Shown here in pieces: positions 15,124 through 25,400 of a stretch of 39,481 bases of DNA. This DNA comes from Acidobacteriota bacterium. Its GTDB lineage: Bacteria; Acidobacteriota; Terriglobia; Bryobacterales; Bryobacteraceae. Within the stretch, counting starts at the first letter, position 1, and every line of letters begins with the position of its first letter. The stretch is taken from NCBI GenBank assembly GCA_021787555.1, contig JAJYLS010000009.1, positions 1 through 39,481 of the forward strand. Reading direction: 5' to 3'. A program made the translations under genes and the position numbers. A model generated the notes under the pieces. That model saw nothing but the letters and a program-made list of their open reading frames with translations. It made no database searches and was not told the origin of the DNA.

Positions 15124-16341
15124 TTACCCCTTGCGGAACGCCATCCCCGCGAAGCTCACCACGCTGTGCTCGTCGATGTTCCACTGCTCGTAATTGAGCA
15201 GCTCCCCTCGCGCTTTCCCCGCAGTCTTCAGGAACGTGTAGAACGGCGCCGACCCGCACCATTTCAAGTCGTCGTGGTTCTTCCGCACCAGTTCCCAGAA
15301 CCCGCCCGCGTCCCCCGCCTGGATTGCCTCGATGCGCTGCTGATCGCGCGCCTGCACCTCGCTCATGACCCCCTCCCCGGCCACCGCCGCGAAGTCGTCG
15401 CGGTACCGAGCTCCCATGTGCGCCATGTCCACGCCCAGCACCCAGAACAGCCGGTCGCCTTCGCGCTCGCGCATCTCCCCCAGCGCGTCGAGGAAGGCTT
15501 TCACCCCTTCGTGCTGCTCCGGCAGACCGCCGTTGTACAAGCTGTGTGCGAACGGCCCGCAGAGAATCGGCAGGATCCGCACCTCCGGCCCCAGCACCTG
15601 CTGCAAAAAGATGAGCTCCAGCTCCACCGTGTGCTCGAATGAATGGCAGTAGTCCTCCATCTCCACCGCCTTCGGCGCGCGCGCCGCCAGCCACTCCACC
15701 AGCCGTTCGTCCGTCGCGCATTCCCCCAGCGGCGTGACGAAGCGCTTCCGCGTCAGCCCGAACCGTTCCGGCTCGCCGTAGTGCGACGTCGCCAGAATCA
15801 CGAACGTCCGGTCCTTCAGTTCCGGTCCCAGCGCCTGGTACGCCGCGCGGTACGACTGCCACCCGCCCGACGGGCTCACGTGCGGCGCCGCAATCGCGAA
15901 CAGTCCGTCCGTCCCCGTCCGCGCGCCTCCGTCCATGTACTGCGCCAGCGTCTCCCGCAGTTCTTCCGGCTCCGCCGGATACGCCGACCCCGCGTGCGCC
16001 GGCTCCCGCACTTCCTGCTCCGCAAACTCCTGCCGCCGCGCCTGCTGCATCCGCGCGAAATTCTCGTCCTCCAGAAACCCCGCCTCGCTCAGCGTCTCCA
16101 CCAGCGCTCGCTCGATCTCCCCGACGTCAAAATCGTTCGTGATCCGCACCAGCGCCGCCCGCAGGTCCAGGTCCGTCTGCCGCCCGTCGAAGCATTCCAG
16201 GCACGCCACCAGCGGCGGCGGTATGATCAGCATCGCCTCCGAATAGCGATACGGATCCCGGATAAACAACCCCGGATTCTCCGGGGAAGGCGACGGCATG
16301 AAGTCGAGATTCAGCCGGATGCGTGGAAGAGTCTGCGCCAA
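15124..16341 (-). CDS. MEMO-family protein (AmmeMemoRadiSam system protein B-like)
   Basis: About 405 residues. Roughly the first 120 residues form an added N-terminal domain with a PqqD-like winged-helix look (IIPPPLVACLECFDGRQTDLDLRAALV). The MEMO fold follows, from HAGSAYPAEPEELRETL to the end. Likely metal ligands are present: His in AAPHVSPSGGWQ, His in LATSHYGEPE and Cys in KWCGSAPFY, plus GVDMAHMGARY. MEMO proteins bind iron or copper and often occur with AMMECR1 and a radical SAM protein; neither is in this window. The start is uncertain: TTG at 16341 keeps the conserved-looking LPRIRLNLDFMPSP, ATG at 16299 would remove it, and a TTG at 16428 seems too far upstream. Confidence 0.85.
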   Translation of the reverse strand: MAQTLPRIRLNLDFMPSPSPENPGLFIRDPYRYSEAMLIIPPPLVACLECFDGRQTDLDLRAALVRITNDFDVGEIERALVETLSEAGFLEDENFARMQQARRQEFAEQEVREPAHAGSAYPAEPEELRETLAQYMDGGARTGTDGLFAIAAPHVSPSGGWQSYRAAYQALGPELKDRTFVILATSHYGEPERFGLTRKRFVTPLGECATDERLVEWLAARAPKAVEMEDYCHSFEHTVELELIFLQQVLGPEVRILPILCGPFAHSLYNGGLPEQHEGVKAFLDALGEMREREGDRLFWVLGVDMAHMGARYRDDFAAVAGEGVMSEVQARDQQRIEAIQAGDAGGFWELVRKNHDDLKWCGSAPFYTFLKTAGKARGELLNYEQWNIDEHSVVSFAGMAFRKG

Positions 16342-16439
16342 ATCCCATGGTAACGTGCCGCCTGAAAATATTTCTGCGATTTTTTCCGGCGTGCCAGTCC
16401 GCCAGCGCCATCGCGAACCCCACCGCAAAATTAGCCAAA

Positions 16440-16667
16440 CCGCTCGCGCGCAAGCGGTCTTTATCTCCGATCCCCTTTGTTTTCACCAAAACGCTGCTTG
16501 TGCACAAGCGGTTGGGCCTGCCGGGTCCAGGTCGAATTCCACCGCCGCGGCTGGCGCTGCGGAATATCCAGGCGGTGCGGCCCGGGATGCGGGCTTTGAC
16601 TGTCTCGGCAAAAACCGGGTGGAACATGGACGCGTGGCTCGATTTACTTCGCGACCGCCTGCGGTGA
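16440..16667 (+). pseudogene. Relic of a GTPase C-terminus, HypB-like
   Basis: The final part of a plus-strand frame reads RNIQAVRPGMRALTVSAKTG followed by WNMDAWLDLLRDRLR and a stop. This resembles the end of HypB, the nickel-inserting GTPase of hydrogenase maturation, where a VSAKTGEGMDAW-type motif (G5) closes the protein. Upstream, pieces reminiscent of the G4 region (VFTKTLLV) appear only after frame changes, and the P-loop half is missing. It lies within the 365-base gap between the MEMO gene and the ADOP permease. I read it as a decayed fragment; chance similarity to another small GTPase is possible. Confidence 0.4.
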
Positions 16668-16706
16668 GCTGCCGCTCCCGGGCACTAGCGGCGCTACTAT
16701 AAACCC

Positions 16707-19163
16707 GTGATGACGACGATTGGCGGCGAATTGCGCTGTGCTCTGCGCACTCTTGCCAAAGCTCCGGGCTATGCGTTGACCTGCATCCTGGTCCTGGCGG
16801 TCGGGATTGGCGCGAATACGGCCATCTTCAGCATCGTTTCAGCGGTCGTTCTCAAGGCGCTGCCCTACCCCGAACCGTCCCGGCTGGTGTTTGTGCGGGA
16901 GCGTTTTCCGTTCGCATCGGACCCGCTGTTTGCGCACATACGCGCGGCGCGCGCGAACTATCGGGAGTGGAAGCGCTCCAACACGGTTTTTGAAAGCATG
17001 GCGGCATTTGACCAGAGGTCGCTCAACGAAACGGTGAACGGAGAAGTGCGCTCGACGAAGGTGGGGTTTGGCACGGCCGGTCTGTTCCCGATGCTGGGCG
17101 TGCGCGCCCGCTTCGGCCGCCTCTTTGGAGCAGACGAAGAGCGAGCCGGCGCCCTGGTGGCAGTGCTCAGCGATGAGTACTTCGAGCGCCGCTTCCATCG
17201 CGCTTCCGCCGCTCTGGGAGCCTCGCTCAGGCTGGGTGACTCCATCTACACGGTTGTGGGTGTCTTGCCGCCGAGGTTTCACCTGCCTTCAACGGATAGC
17301 GGCGACGATCAGCTCAAGGCGGAAGTGTGGGTCCCGCTCTCCCGGCTCTTCAAGACCACGGACGACGACAACCGGCGTGATTTGCTGGTGGCCGCGCGGC
17401 TGAAACCCGGCGTTTCGCTCGCGCGGGCGCGAGCCGGGATGACCGCCCTCGCCGCGCGGCTTGCCAAGTCGAACCTCAAGCTCGACGAGGGCTGGACCGC
17501 CGCTGTCTCCACCTTCGAGGCCGAGGACACGTCTCCCAAACTGCACCGCGCGCTGTTCGTGCTGATGGCGGCGGTGGGATTCCTGCTGCTGATCGCCTGC
17601 GCGAACCTGGCGAACCTCACGCTGGTGCGGGCGGTATCGCGGTCGCGTGAAATTGCCATCCGCCTGGCCCTGGGGGCCGGCCGCGGGCGCGTGGTGGCGC
17701 ATCTGCTGACGGAATCCCTGCTGGTATCGAGCGCGGGTGCGGCACTGGGCGTGGCATTCGCATGGGGGGCGCTGAAGTTGATGCTGGCGCTCAAGCCGCC
17801 CGATATACAGCGGCCGGAGCTGATCGGAATCGATGGCACCGTGCTGGCTTTCACGGCGTTGGCAGCGGTTCTCACAACCCTGCTGTTCGGCCTCGCGCCG
17901 ATCGTCGCCGCCTCGGGATCCGATATTCAAGGCGCCCTGCGGGCGGGCGGCGGCTGGGGCGCTACGGCCGGGCGCCAGCGCGCCACGCAGTCGCTGGTGG
18001 TCGTGGAGGTGGCTCTGGCGCTTGTCCTGGTGACGGGCGCCAGCCTGATGATCCGCAGTTTTCAGAACCTCGTCGCGATGGGCGTCGGCTTCCAGACAGC
18101 GCACCTGGAAGTTGCGGATGTCCAGTTGCCCGAACAGAGCTATCCAGATGCGGCTGCCCGCGCGCGGTTCTTCCAAACCCTGCTCGAACAGGTGAGAGAC
18201 CTGCCCACGGTCACCGGTGCCGCCCTTACCGACAACTTGCCTCTGCACTCGGTCTCGGCAGCCAATTTCTATATCGCGGGCAGGCCGGACCCAGACGTGC
18301 TTCCAATGGCCGACATTGCCAATACCAGCGCGAACTATCTGGCGCTGCTGGGGCTGCCGATTCTGGCGGGCCGTCCGCTGACCGATGCGGATGTCGAGGC
18401 CACCGAGCGGGCTCTCACGGACCCGAAAGGCGGCATCGGGTTCTGTGTGGTGAACCGGGCGTTTGCCCGCAAGTTTTTCGGAGGGTCGAGCGCGATCGGC
18501 CAGCGGTTGCTCCAAGGCGACCAAAAGCACGGCTGCCGGGTCGTAGGGGTGGTGGCGGACTACCGGCCTCTCGGCGCTGAAAACGGGCCGCGGCCGCAGA
18601 TCTTCTGGCCCAATCTTGGCGATCGGAGCGCTTCGCTGGTGGTGCGCACGACCGGCGATGCGGAAGCCGCCGCGCGCGCCATTCGCGGCACGGTGTTTGG
18701 CTTGGATCGCGGCTTGAATCTGGATACGGTCGAGCCCCTCGATCACTGGGTGGACGAGTGGCAGTCGCAGCGGAGATTCAACACGCTTCTGCTTTCCGTA
18801 TTCGCGGGGTTGGCGCTGTTGCTGGCGCTGGCCGGCGTGTACAGCGTTCTCTCCAACATTGTGGCTTCCAGGACGCGTGAGATAGGCATCCGGGTGGCGA
18901 TGGGGGCGCGCCCGGCACAGATCGGCGGCCTGGTTTTGCGTCAGAGCCTGACTCCAGTGGCGATAGGCCTGGGAATCGGGCTCGGGGCCAGCATTCTGCT
19001 GGCGCGATTCCTGGAATCGTTATTGTTTCAGATCAGCGCACGGGACCCCATCGCACTCGCAGCGGCGGCCCTTGCCATTCTGGTTCTTTCGCCGGTTGCG
19101 GCGTTCGTGCCTCTGCGGCGAGCCTTGGCCGTGGACTGCGCGGTTACCTTGCGGGAAGAGTGA
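16707..19163 (+). CDS. ADOP-type ABC permease (MacB/FtsX family), full length
   Basis: Inner-membrane protein of 818 residues made of two MacB_PCD-FtsX units. The N-terminal ADOP signature includes [40 protein letters not shown] and LPYPEPSRLVFV. A periplasmic domain runs to about residue 280, and the first FtsX unit follows (CANLANLTLVRAVSRSREIA, IRLALGAGRGRVVAHLL). A second periplasmic domain lies between about 450 and 690, and a final FtsX unit holds ASRTREIGIRVAMGARPAQI and the end PLRRALAVDCAVTLREE. No ATPase gene is adjacent, as is usual for this group. The start is GTG 16707 or the next codon, ATG 16710; CTATAA at 16697-16702 is very close upstream, so the transcript may be nearly leaderless. 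Transported substrate unknown. Confidence 0.93.
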   Translation: MMTTIGGELRCALRTLAKAPGYALTCILVLAVGIGANTAIFSIVSAVVLKALPYPEPSRLVFVRERFPFASDPLFAHIRAARANYREWKRSNTVFESMAAFDQRSLNETVNGEVRSTKVGFGTAGLFPMLGVRARFGRLFGADEERAGALVAVLSDEYFERRFHRASAALGASLRLGDSIYTVVGVLPPRFHLPSTDSGDDQLKAEVWVPLSRLFKTTDDDNRRDLLVAARLKPGVSLARARAGMTALAARLAKSNLKLDEGWTAAVSTFEAEDTSPKLHRALFVLMAAVGFLLLIACANLANLTLVRAVSRSREIAIRLALGAGRGRVVAHLLTESLLVSSAGAALGVAFAWGALKLMLALKPPDIQRPELIGIDGTVLAFTALAAVLTTLLFGLAPIVAASGSDIQGALRAGGGWGATAGRQRATQSLVVVEVALALVLVTGASLMIRSFQNLVAMGVGFQTAHLEVADVQLPEQSYPDAAARARFFQTLLEQVRDLPTVTGAALTDNLPLHSVSAANFYIAGRPDPDVLPMADIANTSANYLALLGLPILAGRPLTDADVEATERALTDPKGGIGFCVVNRAFARKFFGGSSAIGQRLLQGDQKHGCRVVGVVADYRPLGAENGPRPQIFWPNLGDRSASLVVRTTGDAEAAARAIRGTVFGLDRGLNLDTVEPLDHWVDEWQSQRRFNTLLLSVFAGLALLLALAGVYSVLSNIVASRTREIGIRVAMGARPAQIGGLVLRQSLTPVAIGLGIGLGASILLARFLESLLFQISARDPIALAAAALAILVLSPVAAFVPLRRALAVDCAVTLREE

Positions 19164-19408
19164 AGCGATTCCAGGCTATTGCCGGTCGTAGACGATTTTG
19201 ATTGCCGTCCTTCCATTTTGAATGTGTAGGACTGGCCTTCGAGGGTGGCTTGCATTTCGCGCGAGGGGAGTTGGGCGTAGGTGAGGGTGAAGGAGCCGAA
19301 ATCGCTTTTGGTGGCGTTCAGCTTCCACTTGCCGGCGTACGGCGCGTCCGCGGCTGCCAGAGCCGCTGCGCCCAGAACCAGGGAAAGGCCCACGTTGAAC
19401 AGGCGCAT
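19028..19408 (-). pseudogene. Truncated small secreted protein running antisense into the ADOP gene
   Basis: The ATG at 19408 has GAGGAG 7 bases upstream, and the first 66 residues look real: a signal peptide (MRLFNVGLSLVLGAAALAAA), then APYAGKWKLNATKSDFGSFT and a beta-rich stretch to YTFKMEG. After about 19200 the frame continues only as the antisense of the last codons of the convergent ADOP permease (QSKSSTTGNSLESLHSS onward), with different composition. Proteins of this kind in acidobacteria are usually about 150 residues with a continuing beta domain, so the 3' part appears lost. It follows two PQQ-type propeller genes on the same strand, 10 bases after the second. Function unknown. Confidence 0.65.
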
Positions 19409-19418
19409 GATGTACTCC

Positions 19419-20867
19419 TCATTCGCGTTCGATCCAGAACCCGAATGCGTAGAACATACCATCGTTGGCGCCCAAATACAACTGGGAATCGCTGGCGGAG
19501 AGGCCGCCGCGGCGCGCGGAGGCGGCGATGGCGCGGCCGCTGGACCAGAGCACTTTCCCGGTGTCGCCGTCGAGGGCATAGACGACGGCCGGGGAGGCGG
19601 AAGTGCCGGTAGAGGCGGCGAAGACCACGCCGTTGACGATCATGGGAGCGAGCGGCTTGGGGAGGTCGTGCGCCCAGGCGCGTTGGAGTTGTTGGCCGGT
19701 GAGCCTCCAGGCGGTGATGGAATCGGGCAGCGAAACGAGGAGCCAGCGGGCGCCGGCGGAATCCTGCCAAGTGGCGAGAGCGGTGGGCGCGGCGCCGAGC
19801 GATGCAACGAGGTAAGGTTTGTCGAGCGTGGCGGCACCGAGGATGTGGAGGCGGCCGTCTTTGGTGGCGGCGGCGATCAGGGTCTTGCCGGCATCGCGGA
19901 AGATCACCGGGGCGGTGGCGAAATCCTGGCCGGCGGAGTAAGAGGATTTCACGGCGAGGGTTTTGGGATCGAGGGCGACCAGTTTTCCGCGAGCGGCGGT
20001 GTAGACCGTGCCATCGGGACCGATGCTGGGGGCGGAAGCGGCGCCGGGAAATTTGGAGACCTCTTTGGTGGCGAGGTCGAGCGCCCAGAGGGTGTCGGGC
20101 GCAGCGGTGCAGTTGGGCGCGCTGGCGGCGTAGGCGACATTATTGACGACGATGAAACCGTGGGCGGCGGAATTGGCGGGGAGGAAGGGGACCGCCGGTT
20201 TGGGCTCTTCGCCATTGGAGAGATACAGGGCGTGGAAGCGGCCGTCGGCCGTAATGGCATAGATGTAGTCGGGGATGCGCTCGCCGCGGAAGCGGCCATA
20301 GCTGCCACGTCCGGCGGGTCCGGCCAAGAGTTTGGCGCGGGCTTCGGCCTGGGCGATGGTGACGGCGCCCTGGTCGGGCAGGCCGGCGGAGCTGACCGCG
20401 GGTGTGTAGCGGTGGCGGAGGGCTCCGAGACCCGCTTCGGGCGCGGGCACGATGGTGGGGGAGGCGGCGCGGGTCAAGGCGATGCCGCAGCCGGAGGAAC
20501 CGGGGAAGGTCTTGCGCCATTCGACGTAGCCGAGGTCGGTCTCGATGGCGGCGATGGTGTTGCCGCTCGAGACGAAGGCGAGCGCCCGGAATCCGCGATA
20601 GCCGATGTAGCGGTTGAGCAGCAGGGCGGGCGAGACGGAAGCGGGCAGCTTGATCTTCCAGAGGAAATGGAAGTCGGGATTGGGAATGCTCTGGGGCGAG
20701 ATCTTGGGATCGGTGCGGACCCACCGGTCGCGTTGCGCGTCACTGCCGCCGGTGAACCAGTCGGCGCGGACTGCGGGGACAATGGCGGCGGCCAGGAGGA
20801 GGAAAAGCAGGGGGCTGGGGATAGGGGCTAGGGGTTGGGTAAAGGAAGAAGAGCGTTTTTTGAACAT
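19419..20867 (-). CDS. Secreted PQQ-type beta-propeller protein
   Basis: A 482-residue exported protein: signal peptide to about residue 35 (PSPLLFLLLAAAIVPAVRA), then a seven- or eight-bladed propeller of the PQQ/BamB-like type. Blade motifs are GNTIAAIETDLGYVEWRKTF, DTLWALDLATKEVSKF, GKLVALDPKTLAVKSSY and VVYALDGDTGKVLWSSG near the end. No quinoprotein dehydrogenase cofactor residues or cytochrome c motif are evident, so a scaffold or binding role is as likely as an enzymatic one. The ATG at 20867 lies 2 bases after the upstream gene with GAGAGG as ribosome binding site. It is a divergent paralogue of that gene. Confidence 0.85.
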   Translation of the reverse strand: MFKKRSSSFTQPLAPIPSPLLFLLLAAAIVPAVRADWFTGGSDAQRDRWVRTDPKISPQSIPNPDFHFLWKIKLPASVSPALLLNRYIGYRGFRALAFVSSGNTIAAIETDLGYVEWRKTFPGSSGCGIALTRAASPTIVPAPEAGLGALRHRYTPAVSSAGLPDQGAVTIAQAEARAKLLAGPAGRGSYGRFRGERIPDYIYAITADGRFHALYLSNGEEPKPAVPFLPANSAAHGFIVVNNVAYAASAPNCTAAPDTLWALDLATKEVSKFPGAASAPSIGPDGTVYTAARGKLVALDPKTLAVKSSYSAGQDFATAPVIFRDAGKTLIAAATKDGRLHILGAATLDKPYLVASLGAAPTALATWQDSAGARWLLVSLPDSITAWRLTGQQLQRAWAHDLPKPLAPMIVNGVVFAASTGTSASPAVVYALDGDTGKVLWSSGRAIAASARRGGLSASDSQLYLGANDGMFYAFGFWIERE

Positions 20868-20869
20868 GG

Positions 20870-22420
20870 TTACCTCTCGATCCCGAAGCAATAAAGGTCG
20901 CTGGTGAAGGTGCCGATGTAGACGTGGCCGTTGGCCTCCGAGATGCCGGACCAGTGGTTCCAGGATTCGATCTGGTCGCCGCTGTTCCAGAGCTCCTTGC
21001 CGGTTTCGGCATCGAGGGCATAGAGGACCGCGTGAGTGGAGCCGGGAATGCGGCGCGCGGCGGTGTCTTCCAGGCCGACATCGGGATAGGCTTGATCGGT
21101 GTCTTCGCCGTTGCCGTAGGCGAAGACGATGCCGTTGACGACGAGGGGCGGCTCGGCGCGGTTCATGTCGCGGGACATCCAGGCGGGGACCAGTTTCCAT
21201 TTGCCGCCTGTCTCTTCGACCTTAAAGGCAATGATGGCGCCGTGGGTGACGGGGCCGTGCTCGATGGCGGCGTGGAAGCTGGAGTGCGGCTTGCCCCAGA
21301 TGGGAGTGAGGACCCACTGGGTGCCTTTGGCGTCGCGCCAGTTGGCCATGGAGCCCCAGATGCCGGCGGAGGCGAAGTTGATGCTTTGATTGCAGAGCTG
21401 CGAGCTGCGATAGAGCGGGGTGCGGTGATCGTCGCCGCCGATGGAATCGCTATCGAGGAGGTAGGCGCGGCATTCCTTGCCGGCGGTGACCATGAGCTCC
21501 TTGCCCTTGTAATTGAAAATCGTGGGGGTGACCTGCATATCGAGGTCACGGCGGTAGAGCCACTCGGCGTTGGTGGGGGAGTAGTAATCGGAGAGCTCGG
21601 CAGCCTTGGTTTGGGGGTCCTGCTGGATGCCGATGATGGCGTTGCCGAAGATACCTTCTTCGGGAAACCAGGGGCCGTCGCCGGTGCCGATGAACATGGT
21701 GTCATTGTGGGCGGCGATGGCGGGACCGCTGCGGCCCCACATGCCGCCGCTGGCCGGACCCCAGGAGCCGACCTTGTGGGTGGTGAGGTCGTAGGTGTAG
21801 ACGTCGTTGGGATTGCCGCCGCAGCCCTGCGCGGTTTCGGTGTAGATGACATTCTTCCAGAGGTTCAGGGCGTAGGGCTTGCCGTTGGGCGGCATGAACT
21901 TGGAGGGCGGGACGACGTCTTCGCCATCGGCGACGTTCAACTGGTGGAGCATGCCATCCCACGATGCGGCGTAGACGGTGTACTTGCCGGGCGTGGAGGT
22001 GGGTCCGATGACCGGAGTAGCGGTGATGCCGCCGGGACAGAGGACGCCGCCGGGACGGGCGCCGGGCTCGTCGTGGAACGAGCTGTCGAAGTGCTTCTGC
22101 CAGAGGAGCGTGCCTTTGCCGGCGTCGACGGCGAAGATGTGGTCGGAGACACCGGCGACGATGACGATCTGCTTGACGCCGTGCTCGGTGTTGACGTGGC
22201 CGACGACCAGCGCGGGAAGGAGGGCGTGCATCTGGCGGGGCTGGTTATCGAGGTGAATCTTCCAGAGCAGCCTGGTCCGATGGACGTTGGACAGGGTGAA
22301 GAGGTGATCGTCTTTCTGCCAGAAAGTGCGCTGGGAATTGTAGCCGTCGGTAAGCCAGTCGGCGCCAGCGGCGAGTATGGAGGCGCAAGCGCCCGCGAGG
22401 AGGAGGGTAGAAATTCGCAT
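20870..22420 (-). CDS. Secreted PQQ-type beta-propeller protein
   Basis: A 516-residue exported protein. Signal peptide [19 protein letters not shown] is followed by [20 protein letters not shown] and propeller blades such as [39 protein letters not shown] and [20 protein letters not shown]. The DWxTxGxNxQRT start is shared with the downstream gene (DWFTGGSDAQRDRW), which shows that the two are related. Six or more Cys residues, including CGGNP and ECRAY, may form disulfides. It follows the TonB receptor by 64 bases that contain a repeat hairpin, so receptor and propellers may form one unit with reduced downstream expression. Role unknown; handling of the receptor's ligand is a guess. Confidence 0.86.
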   Translation of the reverse strand: MRISTLLLAGACASILAAGADWLTDGYNSQRTFWQKDDHLFTLSNVHRTRLLWKIHLDNQPRQMHALLPALVVGHVNTEHGVKQIVIVAGVSDHIFAVDAGKGTLLWQKHFDSSFHDEPGARPGGVLCPGGITATPVIGPTSTPGKYTVYAASWDGMLHQLNVADGEDVVPPSKFMPPNGKPYALNLWKNVIYTETAQGCGGNPNDVYTYDLTTHKVGSWGPASGGMWGRSGPAIAAHNDTMFIGTGDGPWFPEEGIFGNAIIGIQQDPQTKAAELSDYYSPTNAEWLYRRDLDMQVTPTIFNYKGKELMVTAGKECRAYLLDSDSIGGDDHRTPLYRSSQLCNQSINFASAGIWGSMANWRDAKGTQWVLTPIWGKPHSSFHAAIEHGPVTHGAIIAFKVEETGGKWKLVPAWMSRDMNRAEPPLVVNGIVFAYGNGEDTDQAYPDVGLEDTAARRIPGSTHAVLYALDAETGKELWNSGDQIESWNHWSGISEANGHVYIGTFTSDLYCFGIER

Positions 22421-22453
22421 CCCGTAGATCCTGCTGTCTATCTGTTATAGCAG

Positions 22454-22480
22454 GTGGGACCGGCGATTCGCCTGTCCCAC
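22454..22480. repeat. Dispersed GTGGGAC palindrome, copy 3
   Basis: GTGGGAC and GTCCCAC frame an almost perfect 27-base palindrome (one mismatched pair, single central base). It lies between the TonB receptor and the first propeller gene, where it would form a strong RNA hairpin. This could lower downstream expression or stabilise the upstream mRNA. Related copies are at 8074 and 11311. Confidence 0.7.
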
Positions 22481-22484
22481 CACG

Positions 22485-25400
22485 TCAGAAGAGGAAGCGC
22501 ATGGAGAGGACGGTGTGGCGCGCCTGGACCTGGGCGCCCTGGATCACACCGAAGCTGGCGTTGGTCTGCGCACCGGTGAGGTAGTCGTAACGCAGCGAGG
22601 TGTTCGGGATGCCCGGATTGAAATGGTTCAGCGTGTTGAAGGTTTCGATGCGCAGTTCGAGCGTGTACCTTTCTTTAATGCGGGTGTTCTTGGCGAGAGA
22701 AAAATCGAGATTGAAGACGCCGGGGCCGTAGAACATGCTGGGCGGGGTGTTGCCAATGCCCAGAGAGCCAGGCGGCGGCAGCGTGAAATTGGCGGCGTTG
22801 AGCGCCCATTGGAGGCGGGGATCCTCGGTTGCCTTGGGGACTTGGCCGTTGGGGAGGAAGATATTGTTGCCCATTTCGCAGCGGAACGGAATGCCGCCGG
22901 TGGGAGTGCCGGTCCAAAATCCGGGCGGCGCGTTCTGGGCCGAGCAGTGGACGGTGAAGGGGTTGCCGGCATAGATGGCGCCATCGCCGTTAATGTGCCA
23001 GCCGTCGAGGACGGCCCGGGTGAAGCTGTTGTTCCAGAGGCGGCTGCCCATGGGAAAATCGTAGCCCATGTTGAAATTAACAGCGTGGGGGCGATTGGCT
23101 ATGTTCTTGCCCAACTCGGTGTTCACCCATTGATGAAAAGCATAAACGATCGTTCTGGAGTAGGTGTAATTGGCGTTCCATTGGAAATTTCCCATGCGGC
23201 GATTGAGCTGCACCTGGAGGGAGTTGTAATTGCTCGAGCCGAGGTGCGTCCAGATAGGGATCTGGCCCAACCCGGAGTAGCCCACCATGGAGCGAATGAG
23301 GCTAGTGGAGTAGAAGCCGCTCGAAGTGGGATCGCGGAAGGCGGGGTCGGCGCCGGTGGTGGGATTCCAGGTGGTGTAGGGCGGGACGGCGTTGAAGTCG
23401 ATCGCCTCGCCATAGCCATGGCGGAGGGCGTTGGCCACGTAGGAGACGTCGAGGATGAGGCCATGGGTGAGGTCGCGCTGCACGCCGAGGCTCCAGTTGT
23501 AGGTTTCCTGGGGGATGTCATACTGCGGCCCGCCGATCGCATCCTGCGGCGTAAAGTAGGGCTGGGCGGAAGCGAGGTTGTCAAAATTGGTGTACAGAAT
23601 GATGGGCGCCTGGAAACTGGGGGGCGCCATCATGGGGCCCTGGCCGGCGCTCAAGGCGCCGATGTCATCGACGGTCCAGTTGCGGCCCACGATGATACCG
23701 AAGCCGCCGCGAAGGGCGGTCTTGCCGTCGCCGAAAATGTCCCAGGCAAATCCGACGCGCGGGCCGAGGGAGACGGGCGGCTCTTTGAAGAAATGGCTGT
23801 TGTATTGGGCGATGCCGGAGAAGGGGGTTCCGCCGGCAGGATACGAGGAGGTGTCGAAGGTGCCCTGACGGACGTACGGGAAAGTGGCGCCGGTCGCCGG
23901 GTTGATGGCGATCTTGTCGGGCTTGGGACAAACGCCGCTGGTCTGGATGGAGCAGGCGGGGAAGAGGAGTTGGCCGACCTTAGCGGAGTTATAGTCCTGG
24001 GCGCTGAACAGGCCCAGCGTGGCGCCTTGCGAATAGAGGTCGCCGACACGGGTGAAGCGGATGCCGGCATCGACCGTGAAGCGGCGACTGACCTTCCAGG
24101 TGTCCTGCAGGAACCACTCCAGTTGCGTGTAGCGGGCGTGATTGATCTGCCTTTCGTTGTCCTGTCCGTAGGCGAAAATGCTGCCCAGCAGCGCGTTGGA
24201 ATAGGGGTAGCCGCTATCCAGCGCGGCGGCCCGATCGGAACCGAAATAGTAAGAGCCGGCGGTGTTGAAGACTGAATAAACGCTGACGTTGCGGGCCATG
24301 CGCTCGAGATAGATGCCGGCCTTGAGGTTGTGCGAGCCCTTCAGCCATGTGATCTTCTCATCGACGGTTTGGAGTTGGTCGGTGCCGGTGAACGGCCAGC
24401 GGGAATCGTTGGCGAAAGTGGGGGCGTTGCTGATGGGCTGTCCGGCGGATTGCGGGCTGAAGCCGGCGGGGAAGCCGAAGTTCACCGCCGGAAGCAGATT
24501 GAGCGCATTGACGCCTTCAAATATGCCGGGCAGGGCGATGGGGTTGCCGTTGGCGTCTTTAAGCGGCAGGAGGCTTTGCTGGAAGGTTTTCGCGCCGCCG
24601 GTGGCGGTATCCGCGCTGGTGTCGCTGAGCGGATCGACGCCCTGCCGGCCGCGGTTGATGCCCCAGGAGACTTCGTTCACGAGATTGGGAGTGGCGGTGT
24701 AGATCAGGGTGCCCACAGCGCCGGCGGCCTGGACGTGATAGCTGGCGGGGAACTGTCCCCATCCGCCGCCAGGCGGGTTGACGGTGCCGGCGTAGCCGTT
24801 GACGGCCTCGTAGTTCTGTAGCAGGCGCACGAACGTCTGGACCTTGGGCGAGACGTTGTAGTCGATGCGCAGGGTCTTGTCGTCGAGGGGGCGCTGCTGC
24901 GGAAGGATGGTCTGGAAATTATAGCGGCGCTGGCCGGTGGGATCGAGCGCCAGGCCGAGCGGGCTGGGGAGCGGCAGGAGGTTCAACATGGCCTCTCCCG
25001 CCGGGTTGATGCGACTGACAGGGATTTTGTTTCCGGGAAACGGCGCGCGGGTATTGGGATCGTAGATCGGAACCAGTACTCCCTGGGTGGTAACGGTTTG
25101 CGAAAAATCGCCTTGGCGCTCGAGAGCCGAGGGCATGGTGTAGTTGTGCGTCGTGGTGTTGGCGTTGAAGAGTTTGTCGTAGCCGAAGAAGAAGAAGAGC
25201 TTCTGGCGGTTCTTATTGAAGCGTGTGCCGGGGATGATGAGCGGGCCGCCAATCGTGCCGCCGGGATTCTGGTAGCGGTACTTTGGCTTCTGAATGCCGA
25301 GCTTATTGTTGAACCACTCGTTGGCGTCGAACATTTCGTGACGCCAGTAGTAATAGGCCGTGCCGTGAAACTGCGAGGTTCCGTTTTTGGTGGTGAAGGT

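Noticed and set aside
16339-16428. Upstream TTG start for the MEMO gene
   Set aside because: The added residues (RWGSRWRWRTG...) do not look like a protein N-terminus and no ribosome binding site is present.
19281-20831. 516-codon glycine-rich frame on the plus strand
   Set aside because: Complement of the propeller gene; the Gly/Ala/Asp richness reflects antisense reading of GC-rich codons.
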